64,000 nucleotides of DNA, taken from assembly GCF_001426665.1 (NCBI RefSeq), contig NZ_LMEY01000012.1, positions 124,001 to 188,000 on the forward strand. The letters are read 5' to 3'. Shown here one piece after another: positions 56,783-64,000 of the stretch. Origin of the DNA: Rhizobium sp. Root1334. GTDB taxonomy: Bacteria; Pseudomonadota; Alphaproteobacteria; Rhizobiales; Rhizobiaceae. Within the stretch, counting starts at the first letter, position 1. Each line of letters starts with the position of its first letter. The position numbers were made by a program, and so were the translations under genes. The notes under the pieces were generated by a model that made no database searches, was not told the origin of the DNA, and saw only the letters and a list, made by a program, of their open reading frames with translations.

Positions 56783-58398
56783 AATTTGGTCCGGTGCCGG
56801 TGGGCAAGGCAGAAGGCGCCATTCTCGCGCATTCAGCCAAGTTGCCCGAGGGGCGGCTGGCAAAGGGACATGTTATTTCCTTGGCTGATATTGCCGCGTT
56901 GCAAGGAGCGGGTTTCTCTGAGGTCATCGTCGCCCGCCTGGAGCCCGGTGATCTGCTGGAGGACGAGGCAGCCTCCCGGATTGCGGCAGCGATCGATCGC
57001 GATCACCTGACCTTCTCGAAAGCGGCAACCGGGCGGATCAATATTCACTCCGCGGTCGATGGGCTTTTCGTTGCCAGCCGCGCTGTCATCGACCGGCTCA
57101 ACCGCATCGATCCGGCCATTACGCTCGCCTGTCTTGCCGATCACGTGCCGGTTCGATCCGGCGATATGGTGGCGACCATCAAGATCATCCCGCTTGCCGT
57201 TGCAGAACGGTTTGTTGATGAAGCCGCGGCGCTTCTGCGGGCTGAGCGCGCCTTCAGAGTCAAGCCGTTCGCCGCGCGCCGTGTCGGGCTGATCGCAACT
57301 CTGTTACCCACACTGAAGCCCAGCGTGATGGACAAGACGCGCCAGAACCTTGAGGCGCGATTGCGGCTATCATCGAGCGTGTTGGTGGACGAGCAGCGCG
57401 TGCCGCATGATACCCAAGCCGTTGCGGCAGCGATTTTAAAGGGGAGGCAAAGATTCGAGATGATCATTGTCTTTGGCGCTTCCGCGGTTGCTGACGCCGA
57501 TGATGTCATTCCCGCCGCCATCCGGCTTGCGGGCGGGGCTGTCGATCATGTCGGCATGCCGGTCGATCCCGGCAATCTGCTCGTTCTCGGCAGAGTTGGG
57601 GATATTCCAGTCATCGGAGCGCCGGGCTGCGCCCGCAGCCCCAAGGAGAATGGTTTCGACTGGATCCTGAACAGGATCTTAGCCGGCGAATGGCCGACGG
57701 TGCACGATATTACCGGGCTTGGTGTTGGCGGGCTTTTGATGGAGATACCGACACGACCCTTGCCGCGTGGCTTGGCGAGTTCTGAACCGAATGGTGTTTC
57801 CGTCGTGGCCGTCTTGCTCGCTGCTGGCCGTACCTCGCGGATGGGCGCAACAGGCCAGCACAAGCTGCTGGCGGAATTTGATGGCGTGCCACTCGTGCGC
57901 CGCAGCGCGCAGGCAGCCTTGGGTGCCGGTGTTCAACGTGTCCTGGCGATTACCGGTCACAGGCAAACCGAGATTCGTGAAGCACTTGCGGGACTGAACG
58001 TCATCGTTGTCGAAAATGCCGCTTATTCGACGGGCATGGCCTCATCGCTGATCGCCGGGGTGAATGCCGCCGGCAATGACGCTGATGGGGTGCTGGTGCT
58101 GCTGGCGGACATGCCATGGGTTTCGGCCGAAGACCTTGCCGCGTTGATTTCGGCATTCAAGGCCGGGCGCGGGCTGACGATCGTTCGTGCCGTTTCTGCC
58201 GGAAAGCGCGGTAATCCGGTTATATTGCCGAGATCGACATTCGAATCGATCAGGCACCTGCAAGGCGATATCGGCGCGCGCCATATCATCGAAACCTGTG
58301 GGCTGCCGGTGGTCGATGTCGATATCGGGCCGGCTGCGCATCTCGATCTCGACACACCGGAGGCGATCATCGCCGCAGGCGGCATATTGAAAGGCTGA
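56779..58398 (+). CDS. fused molybdopterin-binding / nucleotidyltransferase protein
   Basis: 539 residues. Residues 1-330 resemble the molybdopterin-binding region of MoeA-like proteins (P-V-G-K-A-E-G-A-I-L-A-H-S). Residues 345-539 form a MobA/MocA-type nucleotidyltransferase with A-V-L-L-A-A-G-R-T-S-R-M-G and L-A-D-M-P-W-V. MocA attaches cytidine to the cofactor of the xanthine-dehydrogenase family, which fits the neighbouring XdhC. It overlaps the previous gene by four bases; a TfoX-like gene follows after five bases. Confidence 0.82.
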   Translation: MKFGPVPVGKAEGAILAHSAKLPEGRLAKGHVISLADIAALQGAGFSEVIVARLEPGDLLEDEAASRIAAAIDRDHLTFSKAATGRINIHSAVDGLFVASRAVIDRLNRIDPAITLACLADHVPVRSGDMVATIKIIPLAVAERFVDEAAALLRAERAFRVKPFAARRVGLIATLLPTLKPSVMDKTRQNLEARLRLSSSVLVDEQRVPHDTQAVAAAILKGRQRFEMIIVFGASAVADADDVIPAAIRLAGGAVDHVGMPVDPGNLLVLGRVGDIPVIGAPGCARSPKENGFDWILNRILAGEWPTVHDITGLGVGGLLMEIPTRPLPRGLASSEPNGVSVVAVLLAAGRTSRMGATGQHKLLAEFDGVPLVRRSAQAALGAGVQRVLAITGHRQTEIREALAGLNVIVVENAAYSTGMASSLIAGVNAAGNDADGVLVLLADMPWVSAEDLAALISAFKAGRGLTIVRAVSAGKRGNPVILPRSTFESIRHLQGDIGARHIIETCGLPVVDVDIGPAAHLDLDTPEAIIAAGGILKG

Positions 58399-58403
58399 TC
58401 AGA

Positions 58404-58721
58404 ATGGACAATGCAGCTATCGAGGAGATGTTTTCAGCCCTTGGCCCGGTCACGGTCAAACGCATGTTTGGCGGCAAGGGCATCTATTTCGAGGGGCGGA
58501 TTCTGGCACTGGAGGTGAGCGGCGATATCCTGCTCAAGGCGGACACCGAGAGCGCCGGTGAATTCGAGGCGGCCGGCAGTTCGCAATGGAGTTATGACGG
58601 CAAGGGCAAACCGGTGAAGATGCCGTACTGGTCCGTTCCGGAGGAGGCTTTCGATGATCCTGACGAAATGGCTCGTTGGGTGCGGCTTGCCTATCAGGCA
58701 GCCTTGCGGGCTAAGAAATAG
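58404..58721 (+). CDS. TfoX N-terminal domain protein
   Basis: 105 residues, the whole TfoX_N domain: V-K-R-M-F-G-G-K-G-I-Y and F-A-L-E/I-L-A-L-E-V, ending A-L-R-A-K-K. In Gammaproteobacteria TfoX/Sxy regulates competence. The isolated domain in rhizobia has no proven role. It overlaps the convergent NUDIX gene by 11 bases. Confidence 0.85.
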   Translation: MDNAAIEEMFSALGPVTVKRMFGGKGIYFEGRILALEVSGDILLKADTESAGEFEAAGSSQWSYDGKGKPVKMPYWSVPEEAFDDPDEMARWVRLAYQAALRAKK

Positions 58722-59133
58722 CCAGCGCCCGTAATGCCTTTACGGCATCCTGCGCAAACAGCGACAGAGGCTGTGGCAGGTCGTCAAGAGAGTACCAGCC
58801 GATGTCGGAGAGTTTGTCGGGTTCCGTCAACTGCGGTTCGCCGGAGAAATGCTCTGTCACATAAATCAGCGAAATCCAGTGCTGCCGGTCAGCCTCGATC
58901 CGTTGCTCGCTGTGGCAAAGAAACCGTGCCGAATGGATTTTCAGGCCGCTCTCTTCTTCCGCCTCACGGCGAGCGGCGTCGGCTGCCGGTTCCATATGAT
59001 CGACCTTGCCACCGACAATGCCCCAGTGTCCTGCTTCCGGCGCCTTCAAGCGCCGGCAAAGCAAAAGCTTGCCGTCATTGATGACGGCAAGCCCTGATCC
59101 CACACCGGGAAAATCTATGCCTGGATATGCCAT
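58711..59133 (-). CDS. NUDIX hydrolase
   Basis: 140 residues. A perfect Nudix box: G-x5-E-x7-R-E-A-x-E-E-x-G-L within G-G-K-V-D-H-M-E-P. The N-terminal region G-V-G-S-G-L-A-V-I and the trailing W-Y-S-L-D-D-L-P are typical. These enzymes hydrolyse nucleoside diphosphates linked to another group; the substrate is unknown. Terminal overlap with the TfoX gene. Confidence 0.88.
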   Translation of the reverse strand: MAYPGIDFPGVGSGLAVINDGKLLLCRRLKAPEAGHWGIVGGKVDHMEPAADAARREAEEESGLKIHSARFLCHSEQRIEADRQHWISLIYVTEHFSGEPQLTEPDKLSDIGWYSLDDLPQPLSLFAQDAVKALRALAIS

Positions 59134-59149
59134 GCGATTGCTGTAAGGC

Positions 59150-60685
59150 TCAGGCCTTGCCGGCGATCAGCATGAAAGCCGGGATATCGTCGCCGAAACC
59201 GACCGGCGTCGGGCCGTCGTCCTGGTCGCGGCGATAACGGTTGCGGCGGTCGCGGTTGTCATCATTGGCAGGATACGGCTGGGGAGCAGGACGGTTGCTG
59301 TTACGGCCGGCATTCTGCGGTTTCGTTTCTGCCTTGCGTTCTGATCTCACAGGTTCTGCCTTTGCTACTACCGGTTCGAGAGGGGCTGCTACGACTGCCG
59401 GACTATCGTCTGCTTTGATGTCCGATTTGTGACTGGCCACAGACCGGGGCGCGTGATCACGCTCCCTGTCATTGCGGCGTCCGCCGCGCTTGCCATCACG
59501 GCCGCCGCGCTCGGATTTTCCACTGTCGTGGCTTTCCATCGGTGCGGGCAGCGCGGAAAGGTCGCCGTTCAGCCACTCGATGTTCTTGTCGATCAGCTTT
59601 TCGATTGCATCGACGAATTTCGTGTCGCGCTTTGAAACCAGAGTGAACGCGGCACCCGAGCGGCCAGCGCGGCCGGTGCGGCCGATACGGTGGACATAGT
59701 CTTCCGCATGGATCGGCACGTCAAAATTGAACACGTGGCTGACATCCGGAATGTCGAGGCCGCGTGCAGCAACGTCGGACGCAACCAGCAGCGTGATTGC
59801 ATTGTCCTTGAAACCCGCAAGCATTTTCGTGCGTGAACTCTGATCCATATCGCCGTGCAGAGCGCCGACCGAGAAGCCGTGACGCGAAAGCGAGCGGTAC
59901 AGGTCGGCAACATCCAGCTTGCGATTACAGAAGATGATGGCGTTCTTCAGGTCTTCCTGCTTCTGGATCAGATCGCGCAGAACGGCGCGCTTTTCGTAAT
60001 CCTTGCTGTGAGTCGCGACCAAGCGTTGTGTCACGGTCGATGCCGTCGAGGAAGGCTTGGCCACCTCAATGCGCTCCGGATTCTGCAGGAACCGGTCGGC
60101 CAGTTTCTGAATTTCCGGCGGCATGGTGGCCGAGAAGAACAGGGTCTGGCGCGTGAACGGGATCAGCTTGGCGATGCGCTCGATGTCGGGAATGAAGCCC
60201 ATGTCGAGCATGCGGTCGGCTTCATCGATGACCAGGATCTCGACGCCGGTCATCAGAAGCTTGCCGCGTTCGCAATGGTCGAGCAAGCGGCCTGGCGTGC
60301 AGATCAGCACGTCGGCGCCACGCTCAAGCTTGCGGTCCTGTTCATCGAAGGACACGCCGCCGATCAGCAAGGCGACATTCAGCTTGTGGTTCTTACCGTA
60401 TTTCTCAAAGTTTTCAGCGACCTGGGCTGCCAGTTCGCGCGTCGGCTCCAAAATGAGCGTGCGCGGCATACGAGCGCGGGCGCGGCCCTTTTCCAGAAGC
60501 GTCAGCATCGGCAGCACGAAGGATGCCGTCTTACCCGTGCCCGTCTGGGCGATACCCAGAATATCACGCCGCTGCAGGGCCGGCGGAATCGCGCCTGCCT
60601 GGATCGGTGTGGGGATGGTGTAGCCCGCGTCTGTTACTGCGGTAAGAACTTTTTGGCTTAGGCCAAGGTCTGAAAAAGTGGTCAA
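59150..60685 (-). CDS. rhlE: DEAD-box RNA helicase, RhlE type
   Basis: 511 residues from TTG at 60685; a GTG at 60721 is possible. All helicase motifs are visible: Q motif, A-Q-T-G-T-G-K-T, P-T-R-E-L, D-E-A-D (I-D-E-A-D-R-M), S-A-T, and H-R-I-G-R-T-G-R-A-G-R. The last 130 residues are a disordered, K/R/G/D-rich RNA-binding tail. RhlE unwinds structured RNA, for example in ribosome assembly and cold response. Start choice matches family N-termini (L-T-T-F-S-D-L-G). Confidence 0.9.
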   Translation of the reverse strand: MTTFSDLGLSQKVLTAVTDAGYTIPTPIQAGAIPPALQRRDILGIAQTGTGKTASFVLPMLTLLEKGRARARMPRTLILEPTRELAAQVAENFEKYGKNHKLNVALLIGGVSFDEQDRKLERGADVLICTPGRLLDHCERGKLLMTGVEILVIDEADRMLDMGFIPDIERIAKLIPFTRQTLFFSATMPPEIQKLADRFLQNPERIEVAKPSSTASTVTQRLVATHSKDYEKRAVLRDLIQKQEDLKNAIIFCNRKLDVADLYRSLSRHGFSVGALHGDMDQSSRTKMLAGFKDNAITLLVASDVAARGLDIPDVSHVFNFDVPIHAEDYVHRIGRTGRAGRSGAAFTLVSKRDTKFVDAIEKLIDKNIEWLNGDLSALPAPMESHDSGKSERGGRDGKRGGRRNDRERDHAPRSVASHKSDIKADDSPAVVAAPLEPVVAKAEPVRSERKAETKPQNAGRNSNRPAPQPYPANDDNRDRRNRYRRDQDDGPTPVGFGDDIPAFMLIAGKA

Positions 60686-60835
60686 AGGGAAATCTGTTTC
60701 CGTTCCGGTTCGGTCGAACACTGGTCAATCGGCGCATGCTTTAACTGCCGTCGCTGGGGCTCATAGTCCCATAGCCAAGCAAAGTCAAGAAAACCGGTGG
60801 TTTGCGCGATGAAAGAGTCAAAAATGGACTACCAA

Positions 60836-60866
60836 CAACAGGATAGCAGCAAATTGCATCCTGTTG
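60836..60866. repeat. 9-bp inverted repeat past the M23 peptidase gene
   Basis: CAACAGGAT (60836-60844) and ATCCTGTTG (60858-60866), with GCAA/TTGC pairing inside the loop. On the minus strand it follows the M23 gene stop by about 30 bases, with a short T run 10 bases further on. A weak terminator is likely. Confidence 0.5.
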
Positions 60867-60895
60867 CGTCAAGAGCAGCAGCGCAGCTGCCAAGT

Positions 60896-62212
60896 TCAAT
60901 TGATGTAGTGGCTGAGCTTAATGCCTGCCGTCAGGAAGCGCATCGGATCGACGGCCTCGCCATTCAAACGTACCTCGTAATGCAGGTGCGGACCAGTGGA
61001 ACGGCCGGTGCTGCCGGAACGGGCAATGGCCTCGCCGGTGGTAATCTTGTCGCCGGCATTGACCAAAATGGTCGACAGATGCGCATAGCGGGTGGTGATG
61101 CCGTTGCCATGGTCGATTTCAACCATATTGCCGTAACCGCCGGTCTTGCCCGCAGTGATCACCGTGCCGGGAGCCGTTGCAAGGATGCGAGTTCCCGTCG
61201 GAGCCCGAAAATCGATGCCGGCATGTAGCGCCAACCGGCCAAGGAAGGGGTCGGGCCGATTGCCAAAGCTGCTGGTAATGTCGCTTGCCGGCGACGGATT
61301 GTTGAAAGGTAGCTTCCGTGCCTGGCTGCGAACACTTTCGAGGCGGGCAAGTGCGGTATCGAGCCCGACAAGAGAATCATCGAAGGCTTCGGCCGTTTCC
61401 GGCTCGACGAACGGACCGCCGATGGCATCCGCGTCTTCCGTGATGGGCGCGGAAGCTGCAACCTCGTCTGCGGCCACCTTTACACCGGTACGCGCAAGGA
61501 TGGTCATGATGGCATCGGTGGCTTCCGATGCGCCTGCCGTGAGGTTATCGATACGAGCTTTCTGTTGCTGCTCGATATCCTTGAGCGACAAGGTTACCTT
61601 CGAAAACAGACGGTCGGCCCGGTCGGACATGCCTTCCCGTCCTTTCGGGGCGGATTGCGGCGCATAGGCAAGCGCCGTCTTCTGTTCTGCTGCCTTGCCA
61701 CCCAGGCCCATCAATCGTTCAATAGCCTTGACGCCACCGCTGGCATCGGCCCGCTTTTCGTAGGCGAGGGGTGTTATCTCTGGCGGCTGAACGTCCTTCT
61801 CCGCGATCCCGGATTCCTCGGCACGGTCGAGCAATGTTCCAAGGCGGCCGTGGCGCGATGACAGCGCCATTTGTTGCTGCAGCAGCTTTTCGACCTTGTC
61901 TTCGACGACTTGCTGATCGAGGAGCTGGCGGCTGGTGACGCGGTCGACCTGCGCCCGCAAGGCGGCGATCCTGTCTTCATATTCGTACTGCATACGCGCC
62001 TGGCGCGCCATCGTGCCGCCGATCAGATCATCGCGCAGTACCAGATAGGACGTCGCGGCAAGATAGCCGATCGAAAAAACCGAGATGGCGCAGACCGAAA
62101 GTGCGGCCATCCATGGCTGAAAGGTCATGTGGCGAACCTTATCGCCGCTTGCCAGAATGATGATGTGTTTTTGCGCGCGCTTGCCGAAAACCTGGCTTTC
62201 CGTAGACACCAA
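60896..62212 (-). CDS. M23 (LytM-type) peptidase, membrane-anchored
   Basis: 438 residues. One membrane segment (about 30-58), a coiled-coil region (about 70-115), and a C-terminal LytM domain. Its metal ligands look intact: H330 and D334 in H-A-G-I-D, H378 in Y-A-H-L-S, and H409/H411 in P-H-L-H. The domain should cleave peptidoglycan cross-links in the periplasm, unlike degenerate LytM factors. Proteins with this layout act in cell division and polar growth in rhizobia. Confidence 0.85.
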   Translation of the reverse strand: MVSTESQVFGKRAQKHIIILASGDKVRHMTFQPWMAALSVCAISVFSIGYLAATSYLVLRDDLIGGTMARQARMQYEYEDRIAALRAQVDRVTSRQLLDQQVVEDKVEKLLQQQMALSSRHGRLGTLLDRAEESGIAEKDVQPPEITPLAYEKRADASGGVKAIERLMGLGGKAAEQKTALAYAPQSAPKGREGMSDRADRLFSKVTLSLKDIEQQQKARIDNLTAGASEATDAIMTILARTGVKVAADEVAASAPITEDADAIGGPFVEPETAEAFDDSLVGLDTALARLESVRSQARKLPFNNPSPASDITSSFGNRPDPFLGRLALHAGIDFRAPTGTRILATAPGTVITAGKTGGYGNMVEIDHGNGITTRYAHLSTILVNAGDKITTGEAIARSGSTGRSTGPHLHYEVRLNGEAVDPMRFLTAGIKLSHYIN

Positions 62213-62310
62213 CTCACCCCCAACGCGTGCGATTCTGCCTGTCCTGATAGGCGCGATTAGACACTGTTAAGGTTAATAAAGCCTTGCCTGAGGGGTTTTG
62301 TGGTGACGTC

Positions 62311-63144
62311 TCAGGTGTTTACGGAGGCCGTCATCGACCGGTAGAAAGATGGCGTCAGGCCGGCTTCAGCGCGAGCGATGTCGTTGAATGGTGCTTTTAG
62401 AGGACCGCGAAAGTTGGCCCTGACCAAAGCCTGAAACGCGGCGGCTGGGTCTTTCTTCTGCCGGGCGCAGAGGAAACGGAACCATTTGGCGCCGACAGCC
62501 ACATGGCCTTTTTCGTCCTCGTAGATCACGTCGAGCACCGCGGCGCTTTCCAGATCGCCGGCCTCCCGCATCTTCGCCTGCAGGGCCGGTGTCACGTCGA
62601 GACCGCGCGCCTCGAGAATCAGCGGCACCACCGCCAGCCGTGCCGTGAGGTCGTTGCGGGTGTCATGGGCTGCCTGCCAGAGCCCGTCATGGGCGGGCAG
62701 GTCGCCATAATCGGCGCCGAGCTGGCGCAGACGATCGCGCACCATGCGGAAATGCTTAGCCTCCTCGAAGGCCACCTTCATCCAGCCGTCGAAAAACGAA
62801 TTCGGAACGGGTTCCGTGGCAAAGCGGGCGACGATATCAAGCGCCAGATCGACGGCATTGAGTTCGATATGGGCGATGGCGTGGAGGAGGGCGATCCGGC
62901 CTCGGTCCGTGGTCAGCGCGCGCTTTGGCATTTGTCTTGGCGGTATCAATTCCGGCTTTTCAGGCCGTCCGGGCCGGTCAGGCACGGTCACATCGAGCGG
63001 TGAGCGCAGCGACAGGGTTCTCTCACTCCAGCGGCGTGCCGTTTCCTGGGTCAAAAGTGTCTTGATATCCAGATCTGCGGCGCGGATCGCGCGAACTGCC
63101 CCATCACGCAGACTTCGGATCGCCGGAAGGCTTGTCATTGTCAT
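62311..63144 (-). CDS. DUF455 ferritin-like protein
   Basis: 277 residues. Ferritin-like four-helix bundle residues E-x6-Y/H type are spread along L-L-H-A-I-A-H-I-E-L-N-A and W-M-K-V-A-F-E-E-A-K-H-F, then D-V-I-Y-E-D-E-K-G-H-V, giving two E-x-x-H pairs able to bind a di-metal site. Function unknown. Its ATG overlaps the bcp stop (ATGA), so the two are coupled. Confidence 0.82.
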   Translation of the reverse strand: MTMTSLPAIRSLRDGAVRAIRAADLDIKTLLTQETARRWSERTLSLRSPLDVTVPDRPGRPEKPELIPPRQMPKRALTTDRGRIALLHAIAHIELNAVDLALDIVARFATEPVPNSFFDGWMKVAFEEAKHFRMVRDRLRQLGADYGDLPAHDGLWQAAHDTRNDLTARLAVVPLILEARGLDVTPALQAKMREAGDLESAAVLDVIYEDEKGHVAVGAKWFRFLCARQKKDPAAAFQALVRANFRGPLKAPFNDIARAEAGLTPSFYRSMTASVNT

Positions 63145-63623
63145 GCCGTTTCGTTGGCAAGGTTTTTGGCGGCGGCCAGCACCTCTTCGGCATGACCGGC
63201 GACCTTCACCTTCGGCCAGATGCGGCGGATGACCCCATCCGGACCAATCAGCAGGGTTGTCCGCTCAACTCCCATATATTTGCGGCCGTACATGCTTTTT
63301 TCGACCCAGACGCCATAGCTGTTCAAGACTGCCAGATCTTCATCCGAGGCGAGGATGACGGAAAGATCATATTTCTTCGCGAATTTGTCGTGCTTCTTCA
63401 CCGAATCGGGAGACATGCCAATCACCACCGCTCCAGCTGCCGAAAATTCACCCAGAAGCCCGCTAAAGGCGATCGATTCGGTGGTGCAGCCGCTGGTGTC
63501 ATCCTTCGGGTAGAAGAAAAGTACGACCGATTGTCCCTTGAAATCCTTTAGCGAAACGGTTCCGCCGCCGTCGCGGGGCAGGGTAAAGTCTGGTGCGATT
63601 GCGCCTTCGGTCAGGTTCGCCAT
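63141..63623 (-). CDS. bcp: thioredoxin-dependent peroxiredoxin, Bcp type
   Basis: 160 residues. Peroxidatic cysteine in D-D-T-S-G-C-T-T-E, within the PRX signature. F-F-Y-P-K-D and the lack of the usual second cysteine five residues on suggest a one-cysteine or atypical Bcp. Reduces hydroperoxides in the cytoplasm. The start at 63623 has AAGGAA upstream. It is coupled to the DUF455 gene. Confidence 0.92.
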   Translation of the reverse strand: MANLTEGAIAPDFTLPRDGGGTVSLKDFKGQSVVLFFYPKDDTSGCTTESIAFSGLLGEFSAAGAVVIGMSPDSVKKHDKFAKKYDLSVILASDEDLAVLNSYGVWVEKSMYGRKYMGVERTTLLIGPDGVIRRIWPKVKVAGHAEEVLAAAKNLANETA

Positions 63624-64000
63624 GGTTATTCCTTTTTTCTGGGGCATGTGCCGCAAAAGTTTGTCGCATGAGGCATATCCAATTGGAGCCCGGCCCGTCC
63701 AGCGCCGCAGGGACGGATGGATGTTTCGCGCACAGGGAAGATGCTTGGAACGGCAGACATCGTTTGCCCCGGGATCGTTCTTTAACTACTGTGTCACGGA
63801 TGCAAAATGCCCAAAGACGCTTCGATACGCCCTTGGCATTCTCGAGCGATAACATGAGATAAATCAACCACGTACGACGTGCGTACGGCGTCATGGCATG
63901 GAGTCGCCTAATGCCGCGCGATGGAATCGCAGCAGATGGGAAATACCGCATGATTCTTTTTCACACTTCCGGAGGCCGCCGGCGCTGATGAATGAAATCC
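63624..64000. other. right-edge gene-free stretch
   Basis: 377 bases upstream of bcp. The overlapping small frames have no family match. CGTACG occurs twice at 63871-63876 and 63882-63887. A gene may start near 63988 (ATG AAT GAA ATC), but only five codons are in the window and GGAGG is 12 bases away. Confidence 0.35.

Noticed and set aside
55151..56863. 570-residue minus-strand frame opposite the CoxE/XdhC genes
   Set aside because: Arg/Pro-rich translation typical of an antisense shadow; real genes overlap each other on plus.
63988..64000. Possible gene start at right edge
   Set aside because: Only four to five codons visible and GGAGG too far upstream; cannot be supported.

Overview
The window looks like a chromosomal segment of a Rhizobiaceae bacterium (Rhizobium/Agrobacterium/Sinorhizobium group). 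Base composition is GC-rich throughout. Protein sequences resemble rhizobial orthologues closely: cckA, recA with GAAC-N7-GAAC boxes, a cysteine-poor DksA, the F1-ATPase inhibitor zeta subunit, and purC-purS-purQ-purL with bolA and a CGFS glutaredoxin. Most content is core chromosome. I see no insertion sequence, prophage, CRISPR array, rRNA or tRNA gene.

Layout. 0-3 kb: 5' end of a ycjX-type gene, a SixA-like phosphatase, dksA and a FliO-like membrane protein. 3-8 kb: cckA, ddlA, and the pseudouridine-degradation pair psuK-psuG. 9-13.3 kb: recA (SOS controlled) and alaS. 13.4-18.3 kb: an AraC/GyrI-like regulator, the mannosylfructose pair mfpsA-mfppA, icd and a ribbon-helix-helix protein. 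18.4-24.6 kb: DJ-1/PfpI protein, secreted protein, trmJ-murI-acetyltransferase, a HerA-like ATPase, and a divergent cupin/MarR pair with two clear operators. 24.6-33 kb: rpsD, glutaminase, ttcA-inositol phosphatase, SDR/Crp-Fnr pair, a frameshifted phospholipid-methyltransferase-like gene, and two tandem Bcr/CflA exporters.

33-42 kb is the purine region on the minus strand. purC-purS-two small coiled-coil genes-purQ form one run. After a lipoprotein, an ArsC-like protein, a DUF1127 protein and a MocR regulator comes purL-bolA-small basic protein-grxD. 42-50.7 kb: ATPase inhibitor, PAS-GGDEF-EAL protein, hydrolase, DUF2189 and PilZ proteins, then rpe-DUF2259-membrane protein-purB. 50.7-58.4 kb: a periplasmic binding protein coupled to a P1 peptidase, then a plus-strand run of flavin reductase, MoxR ATPase, CoxE-type VWA protein, split XdhC and a MoeA/MobA-like fusion. 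That run resembles maturation genes for a molybdenum hydroxylase, but no hydroxylase subunit is present here. 58.4-64 kb: TfoX-like, NUDIX, RhlE helicase, M23 peptidase, DUF455 and Bcp peroxiredoxin genes.

Functional themes are purine synthesis, cell-cycle and cyclic-di-GMP signalling, translation and tRNA modification, and several small regulator/target modules with palindromes visible in the DNA. All function calls come from reading the sequence. No database search was run, and start codons were chosen from ribosome-binding sites and remembered family length.
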